Source of the DNA: Cyanobium gracile PCC 6307
Lineage (GTDB): Bacteria; Cyanobacteriota; Cyanobacteriia; PCC-6307; Cyanobiaceae
Reading direction: 5' to 3'
DNA: 64,000 bases
Assembly: GCF_000316515.1 (NCBI RefSeq)
Contig: NC_019675.1
Span: 2,753,964-2,817,963 of the forward strand
This document shows positions 34,156 to 43,489 of this stretch, piece by piece; positions within the stretch are counted from its first letter, which is position 1; the number at the start of each line of letters is the position of its first letter. Both the position numbers and the translations under genes were made by a program. The notes beneath the pieces are model-generated. The model had not been told where the DNA came from. It ran no database searches and saw only the letters and a list, made by a program, of their open reading frames with translations.

Positions 34156-34989
34156 TCAGCGGCCGGGCAGGGGCGGCAGGGGATCGGTGCCACCGCCGGC
34201 CAGCACCAGCTGCCGGTAGGCCGCCGTGGCAATGCAGACCACCAGGGGCCAGGCCACGAAGCCGCCCACCAGGCAGGCCAGCAGACCCAGCAGCACCAGC
34301 AGACTCTCGATCAGGGTGAGCAGCAGCACCATCAGCCAGCTGGGGTCCACCAGGGCCCGCCCGCGCTGCACGGCGGTCCGGGAGCCGGCGCGCTCGAACA
34401 GCACGATCTGGGTGAGGAAGCTCTGGTTGATCGCCAGGTAGATCACCCCTAGCAGCACCACCCCCAGCAGCAGGGCGAACACCACCGCCAGGCTCAATCC
34501 CAGCACCTCCACCAGGGTGCGGCTGAACGGCACCAGCTGGTCGGCGTAAAGGCTCAGCAGGGCCAGGGGCCCGCCCACCAGCAGCAGCAGGCCGAGCAGG
34601 GGCACCGCCACCATCGCCACCAGCACCAGCCAGGCACGCAGCAGCCGCAGGAAGGCCTCCCCGTCCCAGCGCATCAGCTGCCCGAGGGAGGGGTGGCCGC
34701 CCTGCAGGGCGCTGCCGGCGCCGCGCACCAGCCCGATGGCGCACCAGAGATTCAGCAGCAGGTTCGCGGTCAGCCCGATCAGGTACAACACCCAGTCGAC
34801 GGGGTCACTGGAGGCCACGCCGCCGCTGCTGATGCGGCTCTGCAGGGGCTGGATCAGGAACTGGAGGGCCACCACCAGCAGGGGGAAGCCGACGAAGGGG
34901 CCTGGGCTGCGGCTGAAGGCCCTCCAGCCCTCCTGGAGCGCATCACCGAAGTTGAGCCGGGGCCCCTGCCGACCGCCGGGTGTGGACAT
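34156..34989 (-). CDS. Conserved multi-pass membrane protein
   Basis: 277 residues from the ATG that starts MSTPGGRQGP; the frame is open farther upstream but in sequence antisense to the cysteine desulfurase gene. FGDALQEGWRAFSRSPGPFVGFPLL is followed by about six helices and a C-terminal VAWPLVVCIATAAYRQLVLAG. It resembles the protein at 29308-29994 and DUF975-type membrane proteins. No function can be named. Confidence 0.65.
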   Translation of the reverse strand: MSTPGGRQGPRLNFGDALQEGWRAFSRSPGPFVGFPLLVVALQFLIQPLQSRISSGGVASSDPVDWVLYLIGLTANLLLNLWCAIGLVRGAGSALQGGHPSLGQLMRWDGEAFLRLLRAWLVLVAMVAVPLLGLLLLVGGPLALLSLYADQLVPFSRTLVEVLGLSLAVVFALLLGVVLLGVIYLAINQSFLTQIVLFERAGSRTAVQRGRALVDPSWLMVLLLTLIESLLVLLGLLACLVGGFVAWPLVVCIATAAYRQLVLAGGGTDPLPPLPGR

Positions 34990-35014
34990 CAGGGGAAGGG
35001 CGCAGGCCCGAAAG

Positions 35015-36157
35015 CTAGACAGGCCCCCGCAGCTCCGCCACCGCCTCGCCCACCGCCGCCACGGCGAGGTCGATGTCCGCCGCCGTGGTGCCCCGGCCCA
35101 GGCCGAAGCGGATCGCGGCACCGGCCCCGCGACGGTCGAGGCCGAGGGCGGCCAGCACGTGGGAGGGGCTGCCCTGGCTGCAGGCCGAACCGCTGCTCAC
35201 AGCCAGCACCCGGCGCAGCTGGCGGTGCAGACGGGCGCCGTCCACGCCCCCGACGCTGACATTGAGGCTGTGGGGCAGGCACTGGCGCGGATGGCCGTTG
35301 CGGCGCACCCCGCCCAGGGCCGCCAGCCCCTCCCAGAGCCGGTCCCGCAGGGCCCCGAGCCGTCCGGCCCTCTCCTCCCGGTCGGCCAGGGCGCCGGCCA
35401 CCGCAGCGCCGAGGCCCACGATCAGCGGCACCGGCAGGGTGCCGCCCCGCAGCCCGCCCTCCTGGCCGCCGCCGAGTTGCTGGGGGGCCACGGGCACCCC
35501 CGGGCGCCGCAGCAGGGCCCCCACCCCCTTGGGTCCGTAGAGCTTGTGGCCGCTGAGGCTGAGCAGGTCAATGCCGAGGTCGGCCATGGCCAGGGGGATG
35601 TGGCCCACCGCCTGGGCGGCGTCGCAGTGGAACAGCACGCCCCGGTCGCGGCAGAGGGCGCCGATGCCGGCCAGGGGTTGCAGTACACCGATCTCGTTGT
35701 TCGCCGCCATCACCGACAGGAGCAGGGTGTCGGGCCCCAGGGCCACCGCCAGCCGGTCGGGGTCCACGAGGCCATCGGCCGCCACGGGCAGCACGGTGAG
35801 GGGAAACCCATGGCGCTCCAGCCAGGCCAGCGGCTCCAGCACGGCCCGGTGCTCCGTGGCCAGGGTCACCAGCCGGCGGCGAGGTTCCCCCCGCTCCAGG
35901 GCCGCCTCGGCCACCCCGCGCAACGCCAGGTTGTTGGCTTCGGTGGCGCCGCTCGTGAAGATCACCGCGTCGTCGGCCATGCCCAGCGCCCCGGCCACCC
36001 GGTGGCGGGCGATGTCCACCGCCGCGCCCGCCTCCAGGGACGGCCGGTGCAGCCGGCTGGAGGGGTTGGCGGCGTTCGCCGTCCACCAGGGCGCCATGGC
36101 CGCCACCACCGCCGGATCGCACGGGGTGCTCGCGTGGTGGTCGAGGTACGTCAGCAT
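35015..36157 (-). CDS. Cysteine desulfurase (NifS/IscS class)
   Basis: 380 residues. YLDHHASTPCDP at the start, FTSGATEANNLAL, HCDAAQAVGH, the PLP lysine in SLSGHKLYGPKG and the persulfide Cys in SSGSACSQGSPSHVL. It removes sulfur from cysteine for Fe-S clusters or thio-modified tRNA. Not a SufS type, as no suf genes are near. Back-to-back with a secreted protein gene: the two ATGs are only six bases apart. Confidence 0.93.
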   Translation of the reverse strand: MLTYLDHHASTPCDPAVVAAMAPWWTANAANPSSRLHRPSLEAGAAVDIARHRVAGALGMADDAVIFTSGATEANNLALRGVAEAALERGEPRRRLVTLATEHRAVLEPLAWLERHGFPLTVLPVAADGLVDPDRLAVALGPDTLLLSVMAANNEIGVLQPLAGIGALCRDRGVLFHCDAAQAVGHIPLAMADLGIDLLSLSGHKLYGPKGVGALLRRPGVPVAPQQLGGGQEGGLRGGTLPVPLIVGLGAAVAGALADREERAGRLGALRDRLWEGLAALGGVRRNGHPRQCLPHSLNVSVGGVDGARLHRQLRRVLAVSSGSACSQGSPSHVLAALGLDRRGAGAAIRFGLGRGTTAADIDLAVAAVGEAVAELRGPV

Positions 36158-36163
36158 GGGGCC

Positions 36164-36742
36164 ATGCTGATCCGTCCCCGCTGCTTCGGTGCCCCCCCCC
36201 TGCGGCTGGGGTCGGCCTTGCCGATCGCCCCGCTGGTGGCGCTCACCCTGGCCGCGGTCGCCGTGACGGCGGCCGTCCCCCTGGCCCTGCCCGGCCCGGC
36301 GGTCGCCCAGGAGCCGTCCCGCAGCAACGAGGAGAACCGGCCCAAGGGCTTCCGGGTGCTGCTGGACCGGGTCACCCACCGGGGCCGGGAGGTGGTGGGC
36401 ATCTACGGCCTGGTGCCCGAGCCGGCCCAGGCGGGGATGTGGCGCGTGCAGGTGTGGGAGGAGCTCGACGACCGGGTGACCGTCGCCACCGACAAGATCG
36501 GCTGCAGCGTCACCGCCCCCCTGCGCATCACCGGCAGCTCCCGCCGCCTGATCATCCGCGAGCTCAACCCCGGCGGGGTGATCACCCCGGCCAACCGCCT
36601 CGATCATCTGATGTGGTGGGCGGTGTGCGTGCCCGAGCAGGCCGGCAGGGACCCCGCCAGCCTCGGTCCGGTGGCCCGCCAGCTGGGCTACAGCGGCCTC
36701 CTGCCCGAGCGGGAACAGGTGGTGCTTGGTCCTGGTCGATAG
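36164..36742 (+). CDS. Hypothetical secreted protein
   Basis: 192 residues with a long signal peptide (basic start, hydrophobic ~20-44, cleavage after AVA at ~48). The mature part has RGREVVGIYGLVPEP, WEELDDRVTVATDKIGCS and ELNPGGVITPANRLDHLMWWAVCVPE, with two cysteines that could pair. I do not recognise a domain. The start is six bases from the divergent desulfurase start, and the response regulator follows after 9 bases. Confidence 0.6.
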   Translation: MLIRPRCFGAPPLRLGSALPIAPLVALTLAAVAVTAAVPLALPGPAVAQEPSRSNEENRPKGFRVLLDRVTHRGREVVGIYGLVPEPAQAGMWRVQVWEELDDRVTVATDKIGCSVTAPLRITGSSRRLIIRELNPGGVITPANRLDHLMWWAVCVPEQAGRDPASLGPVARQLGYSGLLPEREQVVLGPGR

Positions 36743-36751
36743 ATTTCCCCC

Positions 36752-37549
36752 ATGAGCCAGGAACCCTCCGCCGCCGCCGGCCCCATTCCCGAGCCGTCCG
36801 GGCCGCCGGAGGGGTCCGAAGCCGCCGTCAGCACCCCGGTGCGGCTGCTGCTGGTCGATGACGAGCCCGGCCTGCGCACGGCGGTCAAGGCCTACCTGGA
36901 GGACGAGGGGTTCGCCGTCACCACCGCCAATGACGGCGAGGAGGGCTGGACGGCCGCCCAGGCCCAGATGCCCGATGTCGTCATCACCGACGTGATGATG
37001 CCCCGCTGCGACGGCTACGGCCTGCTGAAGCGTCTGCGGGCCGATGAGCGGCTCGGCGGCACGCCGGTGATCTTCCTCACCGCCAAGGGCATGACGGCCG
37101 ATCGCATCGCCGGCTTCCAGGCCGGCGCCGACGACTACATCCCCAAGCCGTTCGATCCGGACGAGCTGGTGGCCCGGGTGCGCAACGTGGTGCGGCGCCA
37201 GGAGCGGCTGCTGGCGGAGGCGGCCCGCTTCGCCGATGCCGACATCGGCGCCATGGCGCGCCAGATCACCGAGATCCGCTCGATGCTGGGGGGCGGCGGT
37301 GGCTCCGGCACCGGCAGCGGCGGCAGCACCCGCAAGCCCGTGAGCGATGTCCGCCTCGACTTCACCCCCCGCGAGGCGAGCGTGCTGCAGCTGGTGGCCG
37401 AGGGAATGATGAACAAGGAGATCGCCCGCCGCCTGGAGACCTCGATCCGCAACGTCGAGAAGTACGTCAGCCGGCTGTTCATCAAGACCGGCACCGCCAG
37501 CCGCACCGAACTGGTGCGCTTCGCCCTTGAGCATGGGCTGGTGGATTGA
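36752..37549 (+). CDS. Response regulator, receiver plus LuxR-type HTH
   Basis: 265 residues. The receiver domain (~30-145) has LLLVDDEPGL, phosphorylatable Asp in VVITDVMMPRCDG, Thr in FLTAKG and Lys in DDYIPKPFD. A Gly/Ser-rich linker (GGGGGSGTGSGGS, ~190-205) leads to the NarL/FixJ HTH with FTPREASVLQLVAEGMMNKEIA. No sensor kinase is adjacent, so its stimulus is unknown. The stop overlaps the start of the pseudouridine synthase gene. Confidence 0.92.
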   Translation: MSQEPSAAAGPIPEPSGPPEGSEAAVSTPVRLLLVDDEPGLRTAVKAYLEDEGFAVTTANDGEEGWTAAQAQMPDVVITDVMMPRCDGYGLLKRLRADERLGGTPVIFLTAKGMTADRIAGFQAGADDYIPKPFDPDELVARVRNVVRRQERLLAEAARFADADIGAMARQITEIRSMLGGGGGSGTGSGGSTRKPVSDVRLDFTPREASVLQLVAEGMMNKEIARRLETSIRNVEKYVSRLFIKTGTASRTELVRFALEHGLVD

Positions 37550-38591
37550 TGTTCCCCCGTCCCTGGCTCTGAGCCTGCCGCCGGGCTGGCTGCCCTCCCG
37601 CCCCAACGGCGGCTGGGCCTACCGCGACCGCATCTCCCCCGCGGCGGCCGGCCTGGGGGTCGTCGCCTTCTACGCCGGCCGCTACGGCCACACCAGCGCG
37701 ACGGTATGGGAACGGCGTCTGGCGGCCGGCGAGATCAGCCGCAACGGGGTGCCGCTGCGGGCCGATGCGATCCTTGCCGGCGCTGATCGACTCGTATGGC
37801 AGCGTCCCCCCTGGCCGGAGCCCGCCGTCCCGGCCCACTGGGGCGTGATCCATGACGACGGGGATCTGCTGGTGATCGACAAGCCCAGCGGCCTGCCCGT
37901 GCTGCCGGCGGGCGGCTTCCTGGAGCACACGGTGCTGCGGCTGCTGGAGCGCCGCCATGGCGGCGACCCCGGCGGCGTTCCGCGGCCGGTGCACCGCCTC
38001 GGGCGCTTCACCTCCGGTCTGCTGGTGTGTGCCCGCCGGCCGGCCAGCCGCGCCTGGCTGAGCGCCCAGCTGCGGGAAAGCACGGGCTCCCTCGCCAATG
38101 GCGCCAGTGGTGGCGTGGGTGGCGGGGTCGGTGGCGGCGTTGGTGGCGGGGCCCCGCCCTGCCGCAAGCTCTACCGGGCCCTGCTGGTGCCGGGCCGGCT
38201 GGCGCTGGCGACCGGCGACAGCCTGGCGATCACCACCGCGATCGGTCGGCGGCCCCACCCGCCGCTCGGGGAGATCTGGTGTGCGGCCGAGGCCGGCGAT
38301 CCGGGCGCCCTGCCGGCCCGCAGCCAGCTCACCCTGCTGGCGAAGGGCAGCGAGGCCGATCTGGTCGAGGTGGCGATCGTCAGCGGACGGCCCCACCAGA
38401 TCCGCATCCACTGCGCCGCCATCGGGGCGCCGCTGCGGGGGGATCCTCTGTATGTGCCAGGCGGGCGGGCCCGCCCAGGGGGGCTGCCCGGCGAGGGCGG
38501 CTACCGGCTCCAGGCCCGCTGGCTGCGGCTGCAGCCGCCGGAAGGGCTGGCCCTGGAGCTGGAGGCCCCACCGGCGGAGGGCCTCGATTGA
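37533..38591 (+). CDS. RluA-family pseudouridine synthase-like protein, catalytic Asp replaced
   Basis: 352 residues. An S4-like N-terminal segment (LAAGEISRNGVPLRAD) precedes the RluA core: VIDKPSGLPVLPAGG, then HRLGRFTSGLL (154-164) where the invariant catalytic Asp of HRLDxxTSG is Gly157. KLYRALL and GRPHQIRIHCAAIG are intact. A glycine linker built of short GGVG repeats (~187-203) is inserted mid-domain. Uridine isomerisation is doubtful as written. The start overlaps the response regulator end by 17 bases. Confidence 0.8.
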   Translation: MGWWIDVPPSLALSLPPGWLPSRPNGGWAYRDRISPAAAGLGVVAFYAGRYGHTSATVWERRLAAGEISRNGVPLRADAILAGADRLVWQRPPWPEPAVPAHWGVIHDDGDLLVIDKPSGLPVLPAGGFLEHTVLRLLERRHGGDPGGVPRPVHRLGRFTSGLLVCARRPASRAWLSAQLRESTGSLANGASGGVGGGVGGGVGGGAPPCRKLYRALLVPGRLALATGDSLAITTAIGRRPHPPLGEIWCAAEAGDPGALPARSQLTLLAKGSEADLVEVAIVSGRPHQIRIHCAAIGAPLRGDPLYVPGGRARPGGLPGEGGYRLQARWLRLQPPEGLALELEAPPAEGLD

Positions 38592-38594
38592 TCG

Positions 38595-38646
38595 GCCCTG
38601 CAGGGCTGTTCGAGGCATCCCGTCAAGGCCTGTACAACCTGTACAG
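38595..38646. repeat. Palindrome and CCTGTACA direct repeat in the 135-base gap after the pseudouridine synthase gene
   Basis: GCCCTGCAGGGC at 38595-38606 is a perfect 12-bp palindrome. CCTGTACA occurs at 38629-38636 and again at 38638-38645, each containing the self-complementary TGTACA. The gap separates convergent genes. No terminator-like T-run was seen, and the role is unknown. Confidence 0.45.
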
Positions 38647-38726
38647 AATCAGACATCCCCTTGAGCGAGGCCCACAGGCCAAGTCCCTGGACCATGAATC
38701 GCTCCAGACATCCCCGCAGGGGCGAA

Positions 38727-39467
38727 TCAGGCCGGGGTGCGCTCGAAGGCGATCAGGCGCGAGAAGTAGAACGGCGCCTGGTTGAGGCTGCGGTGCACGG
38801 GGCGGAAGCCCGCGGCGGCCGCCGCCGCCACGATCCCGTCTTCCCGCAGGGTGTAGGCGCGGGTGGTCTTGCTGGGCCCTGGGAACAGCTGGCCGATCTG
38901 CTTGAGCACCGCCAGCAGCGGCGTGTAGGGGGCGAAGCTGACGATCAGCTCCCGCTCGGCCATGGCGGCCAGGTGGCGCACCATCGCTTCGGCGGCCGCC
39001 TGGGGGTAGTGGATGAAGACGTCCAGGCAGATCACCGTGTCGTAGCGGCCCTGGAGGCTCTCCAGATCGGAGACGCTGAAGCTCAGCCGCTCCGAGGCCA
39101 CACCAGCCTCGCTGGCCCGGCGGCTGGCCTCGGCCACCATGGCGGCGGAGAGATCGCTGGCGGCGATCGAGCCGGCCCCGAGGGCCGCCAGGGGCAAGCT
39201 GAGGCTGCCGACGCCACAGCCGGCGTCGCAGAAGCTGCGGCTCGCCAGGTCGCCCTGCTGCTGCAGCCAGGCCAGCACCGCGTCCACGGTCTTCTGATGG
39301 CCGAGGCGGATGTTGCGCTGGACCCGGTTCACCTCCTCGCTGTCGCTGTAGATGCGGTTCCAGCGCTCGAAGCCGGTGCTCTCGAAGTAGGCCTGCACCT
39401 CGGCCTTCTCGGCCTGCGTCTCGGCATGTACCTCAGCGGGTGCGGGGGGTTGCAGTTCCGGGGGCAT
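38727..39467 (-). CDS. chlM: Magnesium-protoporphyrin IX O-methyltransferase
   Basis: 246 residues. YFESTGFERWNRIYSDSEEVN near the N-terminus, the SAM motif FCDAGCGVGSLSLPLA (~78-93), ICLDVFIHYPQ and the C-terminal FYFSRLIAFER are specific to ChlM/BchM. It methylates Mg-protoporphyrin IX in chlorophyll synthesis. nagA lies upstream on the same strand, 31 bases away. Confidence 0.95.
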   Translation of the reverse strand: MPPELQPPAPAEVHAETQAEKAEVQAYFESTGFERWNRIYSDSEEVNRVQRNIRLGHQKTVDAVLAWLQQQGDLASRSFCDAGCGVGSLSLPLAALGAGSIAASDLSAAMVAEASRRASEAGVASERLSFSVSDLESLQGRYDTVICLDVFIHYPQAAAEAMVRHLAAMAERELIVSFAPYTPLLAVLKQIGQLFPGPSKTTRAYTLREDGIVAAAAAAGFRPVHRSLNQAPFYFSRLIAFERTPA

Positions 39468-39498
39468 GGGGCGCAGGGCCGTTCAGGTGGGCCGGATC

Positions 39499-40734
39499 CT
39501 AGGGAGCTGGGGCCTGGGGCACCGCCTCGGATCCACCGGCCATCGCCGCAGATCCGCCGGCCACCGCCGCGGGGCGTCGCCAGTTCAGGTGCCCGTCGGT
39601 CGCCGTGCTCCAGCGCAGGGTGTCTGCCAGGGGCCGCCCCAGCAGCAGCTGCTCCAGCGGCTGCCGCTCCCCCAGCAGGCGCCGCGGCGCCAGGGTGGCG
39701 GCGGCGATCGACGCCGGCACCAGGCCGCCCCAGCCCGCCAGTCGCCGCACCCCCTCCAGCAGCGGCAGGGTCACCCCCGCCAGGGTGCCGTCCTCCAGCC
39801 GGCAGCTGCCGTCCTCCACCAGCAGGACGCGCTCGTCCCAGCGGTGGCGGCCGTCGGCCAGTCCGTAGGGGGCCAGGGCATCACTGACGATCACCACCTG
39901 CCGGGGCGCCAGCCGCTGCAGCAGCACCGCCATGGTGGGGTCGACGTGGACGCCGTCGGCGATCAGCCCCAGGGCCACCTCCCCTTGCAGCAGGGCCTCC
40001 CCGACGGGGCCCGGGGCACGGTGGTGCAGCCCGGCCATGGCATTGAAGCTGTGGGTGAGCATCCCCACCCCCAGGGCGAAGGCCCGGCGGGCCTGGACCG
40101 CATCGGCGCCGCTGTGGCCCAGGCACACCACCACGCCAGCGGCCCGCAGCGCCGCGATCACCGCGTCGGCCCCCTCCAGTTCCGGGGCCAGGGTCACCAG
40201 GGCGACATCGGCGTCCGGGCCGCCCGTGAAGCCGGCGATCAGCCCCTCGAGGGCGGCCCGGCTGGGGGCCTGCAGGTGCTGGGCCGGGTGGGCGCCCCGG
40301 CGCTCCGGCGCCAGGAACGGTCCCTCCAGGTGGGCGCCCAGCAGACGGCAGCGCCCGGGCCGGTGCCGGCGGCGTGCCTCGGCCAGCACCGCCAGGGCCC
40401 GGCGCAGGGCCTCCGGGGCGCAGGTCACCAGGGTGGGACAGATGGCGTCCACCCCGTCGCTCCACAGCAGCTCCAGTAAGGCCTCCAGGCGGGGCAGGTC
40501 GTCGAAGCTCAGTTCGGGAAAGGCCAGCCCCATGCCGCCGTTGATCTGCAGGTCCACCCCTCCCGGGGACAGCCAGTCGCCGTCCCAGTCCTCGCCTCCG
40601 GCCCGGCTGCCCGGGGGCGTCGGCCGCACCCGGGCGATCCGCCCCCCGTCGTCGACACCGACCCGCCAGCGCCAGCCCGCCTCGGCCCGGGCCGGGTCAT
40701 CGCCCGCCAGTCGCAGGTTGGTCAGCCAGCGCAT
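39499..40734 (-). CDS. nagA: N-acetylglucosamine-6-phosphate deacetylase
   Basis: 411 residues from the [12 protein letters not shown]. Amidohydrolase fold: [10 protein letters not shown] (QxN in place of HxH, as in E. coli NagA), [38 protein letters not shown] and IADGVHVDP. It deacetylates GlcNAc-6-P to GlcN-6-P. The C-terminus carries a duplicated AxAGGS heptapeptide from a 21-bp repeat. The frame extends far upstream, but that part is antisense to purE. Confidence 0.9.
   Translation of the reverse strand: MRWLTNLRLAGDDPARAEAGWRWRVGVDDGGRIARVRPTPPGSRAGGEDWDGDWLSPGGVDLQINGGMGLAFPELSFDDLPRLEALLELLWSDGVDAICPTLVTCAPEALRRALAVLAEARRRHRPGRCRLLGAHLEGPFLAPERRGAHPAQHLQAPSRAALEGLIAGFTGGPDADVALVTLAPELEGADAVIAALRAAGVVVCLGHSGADAVQARRAFALGVGMLTHSFNAMAGLHHRAPGPVGEALLQGEVALGLIADGVHVDPTMAVLLQRLAPRQVVIVSDALAPYGLADGRHRWDERVLLVEDGSCRLEDGTLAGVTLPLLEGVRRLAGWGGLVPASIAAATLAPRRLLGERQPLEQLLLGRPLADTLRWSTATDGHLNWRRPAAVAGGSAAMAGGSEAVPQAPAP
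39530..39571. repeat. Imperfect 21-bp tandem duplication in the 3' end of nagA
   Basis: Two adjacent 21-base units beginning GATCC differ at three positions. The length keeps the frame and yields a repeated seven-residue Ala/Gly-rich tail in the protein. Confidence 0.75.
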
Positions 40735-40782
40735 CCGGGCAGCGGCGGGACGGGACAATGCCATCCTCGCCGCCCCCGCCCC

Positions 40783-41340
40783 ATGGACCCCGAAGCCGCC
40801 CCGTCCGCCGACGCCCCAGCGCCCCGGGTGGCGATCGTCATGGGCAGCGATTCCGACCTCCCGACCCTGGAGCCGGCCGCGCGGATCCTGGAGCAGCTGG
40901 GGGTGGCCAGCGAGGTGCGTGTGCTCTCGGCCCACCGCACCCCGCGGGAGATGGCGGCCTTCGCCGAGGCGGCCGCGTCCCGGGGCCTGAAGGTGATCAT
41001 CGCCGGAGCCGGCGGCGCCGCCCACCTGCCCGGCATGGTGGCGGCCTTCTCCATGCTCCCGGTGATCGGCGTGCCCGTGCGCAGCCAGGCCCTCTCCGGG
41101 GTGGACTCCCTCCATTCGATCGTGCAGATGCCGGCGGGGATCCCCGTGGCCACGGTGGCGATCGGCGGCGGCCTCAACGCCGGCCTGCTGGCGGCCGCCA
41201 TGCTGGCGATCGCCGATCCGGTGCTCGCCCAGGCCCTGGAGGCCTACCGCCGGGGCCTGCACGACCAGGTGGTGGCGAAGGATGCACGCCTCCAGGCCCT
41301 GGGCGGCGCCGCCTATCTGGAGCAGATGGGCCGGGGATGA
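40783..41340 (+). CDS. purE: N5-carboxyaminoimidazole ribonucleotide mutase
   Basis: 185 residues. [45 protein letters not shown] and LPVIGVPV are class I PurE signatures. It moves the carboxylate of N5-CAIR to make CAIR in purine synthesis. Divergent from nagA with a 48-base gap. A permease gene follows about 94 bases later. Confidence 0.96.
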   Translation: MDPEAAPSADAPAPRVAIVMGSDSDLPTLEPAARILEQLGVASEVRVLSAHRTPREMAAFAEAAASRGLKVIIAGAGGAAHLPGMVAAFSMLPVIGVPVRSQALSGVDSLHSIVQMPAGIPVATVAIGGGLNAGLLAAAMLAIADPVLAQALEAYRRGLHDQVVAKDARLQALGGAAYLEQMGRG

Positions 41341-41434
41341 GGACCTGGGCCCCTTCCCCCTGGCTGGTGCCGGTCCGGCAGGCCAAGCTGGTCGGCGATC
41401 GTCGATCCTCCGGGGCCAGGCCCCGCTCCCGCAG

Positions 41435-42520
41435 ATGCTCGAGCGGCTGGTCCTGCCCCCCTGGCTGCGGTTCTCCCTTGCCCTGCCCCTGCTGGTGCTC
41501 AACCTCTGGGTGCTGCGCCAGCTGCTGGTGCCCCTGGCGCCGTTCCCGGCCCTGTTCCTGACGGCGGCCCTGCTGGGCTTCCTGCTCGACATCCCCAGCC
41601 GCTGGCTGATCCAGCGGGGGCTGCCGCGGGCCCTGGCCCTGCTGCTGGTCCTGGGGCTGAGCCTCTCGGCGGTGGTGCTGGCGGCCCTGGTGCTGGTGCC
41701 GCGCCTGGTGGAGCAGCTCGGCGACCTGGTGCTCGCCCTTCCGGGCTGGCTGGCGGAGGGGGAAACCCTGCTGGGGCAGCTGCAGCGCTGGGCCACCGAG
41801 CGGGGGCTGCCCACCGATTTCGGCGGGCTGAGCAGCGATCTCATCACCCGCACCAGCAAGATCGCCTCCCAGCTCAGCCAGCAGGTGCTGGGAATCCTGG
41901 GGGCCACCGTCAGCATCACCGTCAACACGGTGATCGTGCTGGTGCTGGCGGTGTTCCTGCTGCTGGGGGGCGAAGGCATCGCCAAGGGATTGGCGGAATG
42001 GCTTCCCTCCGGCACCCGCGCCCTGGTGCTCAGCACCCTGGATCGCACCTTCCGGGGCTACTTCGCCGGCCAGGTGGTGCTCGCCCTGATCCTCAGCGGC
42101 GCCCAGAGTCTGGTGTTCACCCTGCTGGGGATTCCCTATGGGGTCCTATTCGCCGTGGCGATCGGCTTCACCACCCTGATCCCCTACGCCAGTGCCCTCA
42201 CCATCGTGGGGGTGAGCGTGTTGCTGGCCCTCGAGGATCCGCGCACCGGCCTGGAGGTGCTGGCGGTGGCGATCAGTGTCGGCCAGGTGGTCGACCAGGT
42301 GATCCAGCCGCGGCTGATGGGGTCGATCGTGGGCCTGCAGCCGGCCTGGCTGCTGATCAGCCTGCCGATCGGCGCCCGGTTGGGGGGCTTGCTGGGCCTG
42401 GGGGAACTGCTGGGTCTGCTGCTGGCGGTGCCGGTGGCCAGCTGCGCCAAGACTTTCCTCGATGCCTGGGCCCTGCGCCTGCGCGCCGAACCGTTCAGGG
42501 ATCCGCCGGCGCCGGAATGA
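41435..42520 (+). CDS. AI-2E family transporter / permease
   Basis: 361 residues from the [13 protein letters not shown]. Seven or eight helices: [57 protein letters not shown] and [25 protein letters not shown]...PYASAL. The order matches the AI-2E (PerM, UPF0118) family. Substrate unknown; relatives export signals or ions. The 3' end overlaps the convergent cysC gene by 26 bases. Confidence 0.88.
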   Translation: MLERLVLPPWLRFSLALPLLVLNLWVLRQLLVPLAPFPALFLTAALLGFLLDIPSRWLIQRGLPRALALLLVLGLSLSAVVLAALVLVPRLVEQLGDLVLALPGWLAEGETLLGQLQRWATERGLPTDFGGLSSDLITRTSKIASQLSQQVLGILGATVSITVNTVIVLVLAVFLLLGGEGIAKGLAEWLPSGTRALVLSTLDRTFRGYFAGQVVLALILSGAQSLVFTLLGIPYGVLFAVAIGFTTLIPYASALTIVGVSVLLALEDPRTGLEVLAVAISVGQVVDQVIQPRLMGSIVGLQPAWLLISLPIGARLGGLLGLGELLGLLLAVPVASCAKTFLDAWALRLRAEPFRDPPAPE

Positions 42521-43130
42521 TGCCGCGCCGTTCCAGTTCGTTCATCACCTGGGCCACCGAGTCCTCGAGGCTCTGCTCGCCGGTGGCCACGCGCAGCTCG
42601 GGGGCCTCCGGGGCCTCATAGGGGCTGGAGATGCCGGTGAACTCCTTGATCTGGCCGGCCCTGGCCTTGGCGTAGAGCCCCTTGGTGTCCCGCTGTTCGC
42701 AGACCGCCAGGTCGGCGGCGCAGTGGATCTCGAGGAAATCACCCGCCGCCACCAGCTCCCGGGCCCGCTGACGGTCGGCCCGGAAGGGGGAGACGAAGGC
42801 GGTGAGCACCACCACGCCGGCATCCAGGAACAGCTTGGCCACCTCACCGATCCGGCGGATGTTCTCCTCCCGGTCGGCGTCGGAGAAGCCCAGATCGCTG
42901 CACAGCCCGTGGCGGACGTTGTCGCCATCGAGCACGTAGCAGGCGAGCCCCTGCTCGAACAGGGCCGAATTCACCGCATTGGCCAGGGTGCTCTTCCCCG
43001 CCCCCGACAGGCCCGTGAACCAGAGGATGGCGCTGCGGTGGCCCCGCTGGTGGGCCCGGGCGGCCCGGGTCACGGTGGAGTGGTGCCAGACGATGTTGGT
43101 GGCCTTGGCCGGCGAGGTCATCTCGGACAC
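42495..43130 (-). CDS. cysC: Adenylylsulfate kinase
   Basis: 211 residues. Walker [15 protein letters not shown] near 39-52, [45 protein letters not shown] and [10 protein letters not shown] are the APS kinase signatures. It phosphorylates adenylylsulfate to PAPS in sulfate assimilation. Full length with catalytic Asp of the DGDN motif. The SUI1 gene follows upstream on the same strand with a 35-base gap. Confidence 0.95.
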   Translation of the reverse strand: MSEMTSPAKATNIVWHHSTVTRAARAHQRGHRSAILWFTGLSGAGKSTLANAVNSALFEQGLACYVLDGDNVRHGLCSDLGFSDADREENIRRIGEVAKLFLDAGVVVLTAFVSPFRADRQRARELVAAGDFLEIHCAADLAVCEQRDTKGLYAKARAGQIKEFTGISSPYEAPEAPELRVATGEQSLEDSVAQVMNELERRGIIPAPADP

Positions 43131-43165
43131 GGAAACGGGGCGGTGGCTTCGGGCCGCATTCTCCC

Positions 43166-43489
43166 CTACCCCCCCGCCTGCTTCGGTCGGTAGCCGTCCT
43201 TCTCCAGGGCGGCCAGGGCGGCGGCCACGTGGTCGCCCTGCAGTTCGATCACCCCGTCCTTGAGGGTGCCGCCGGTGCCAGCGGTGGCCTTAAGTCGCTT
43301 GAGCAGCTGGCGCGCCTCGGCCTCGGCCGCCTCCAGACCGGTGATGGCGGTGACCAGCTTCCCCCCCTTGCCCGCCCGGGTGCGCTGCACCCGCACTTTC
43401 TGGAGGGCCTTGGGCGTCGTCGCCGATGCGGCTTCCGGCCGCTCCAGGCTGTCCGGCCCGCTGAACTCCCGCCAGCCCCCCTTAGGCAT
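43166..43489 (-). CDS. SUI1/YciH-family translation initiation factor
   Basis: 107 residues. A ~30-residue variable start leads into [22 protein letters not shown] and [21 protein letters not shown], the eIF1/SUI1 fold. Its bacterial role in start-site fidelity is not well settled. The ATG overlaps the upstream dioxygenase stop by eight bases. Confidence 0.9.
   Translation of the reverse strand: MPKGGWREFSGPDSLERPEAASATTPKALQKVRVQRTRAGKGGKLVTAITGLEAAEAEARQLLKRLKATAGTGGTLKDGVIELQGDHVAAALAALEKDGYRPKQAGG

Noticed and set aside
38591-38726. Possible tRNA or small RNA in the gap
   Set aside because: No cloverleaf, no T-loop consensus and no conserved small-RNA motif; only a palindrome and a short direct repeat.
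39499-40600. nagA metal site degenerate because HxH is QxN
   Set aside because: E. coli NagA also has QxN at this position, so this is normal for the family.
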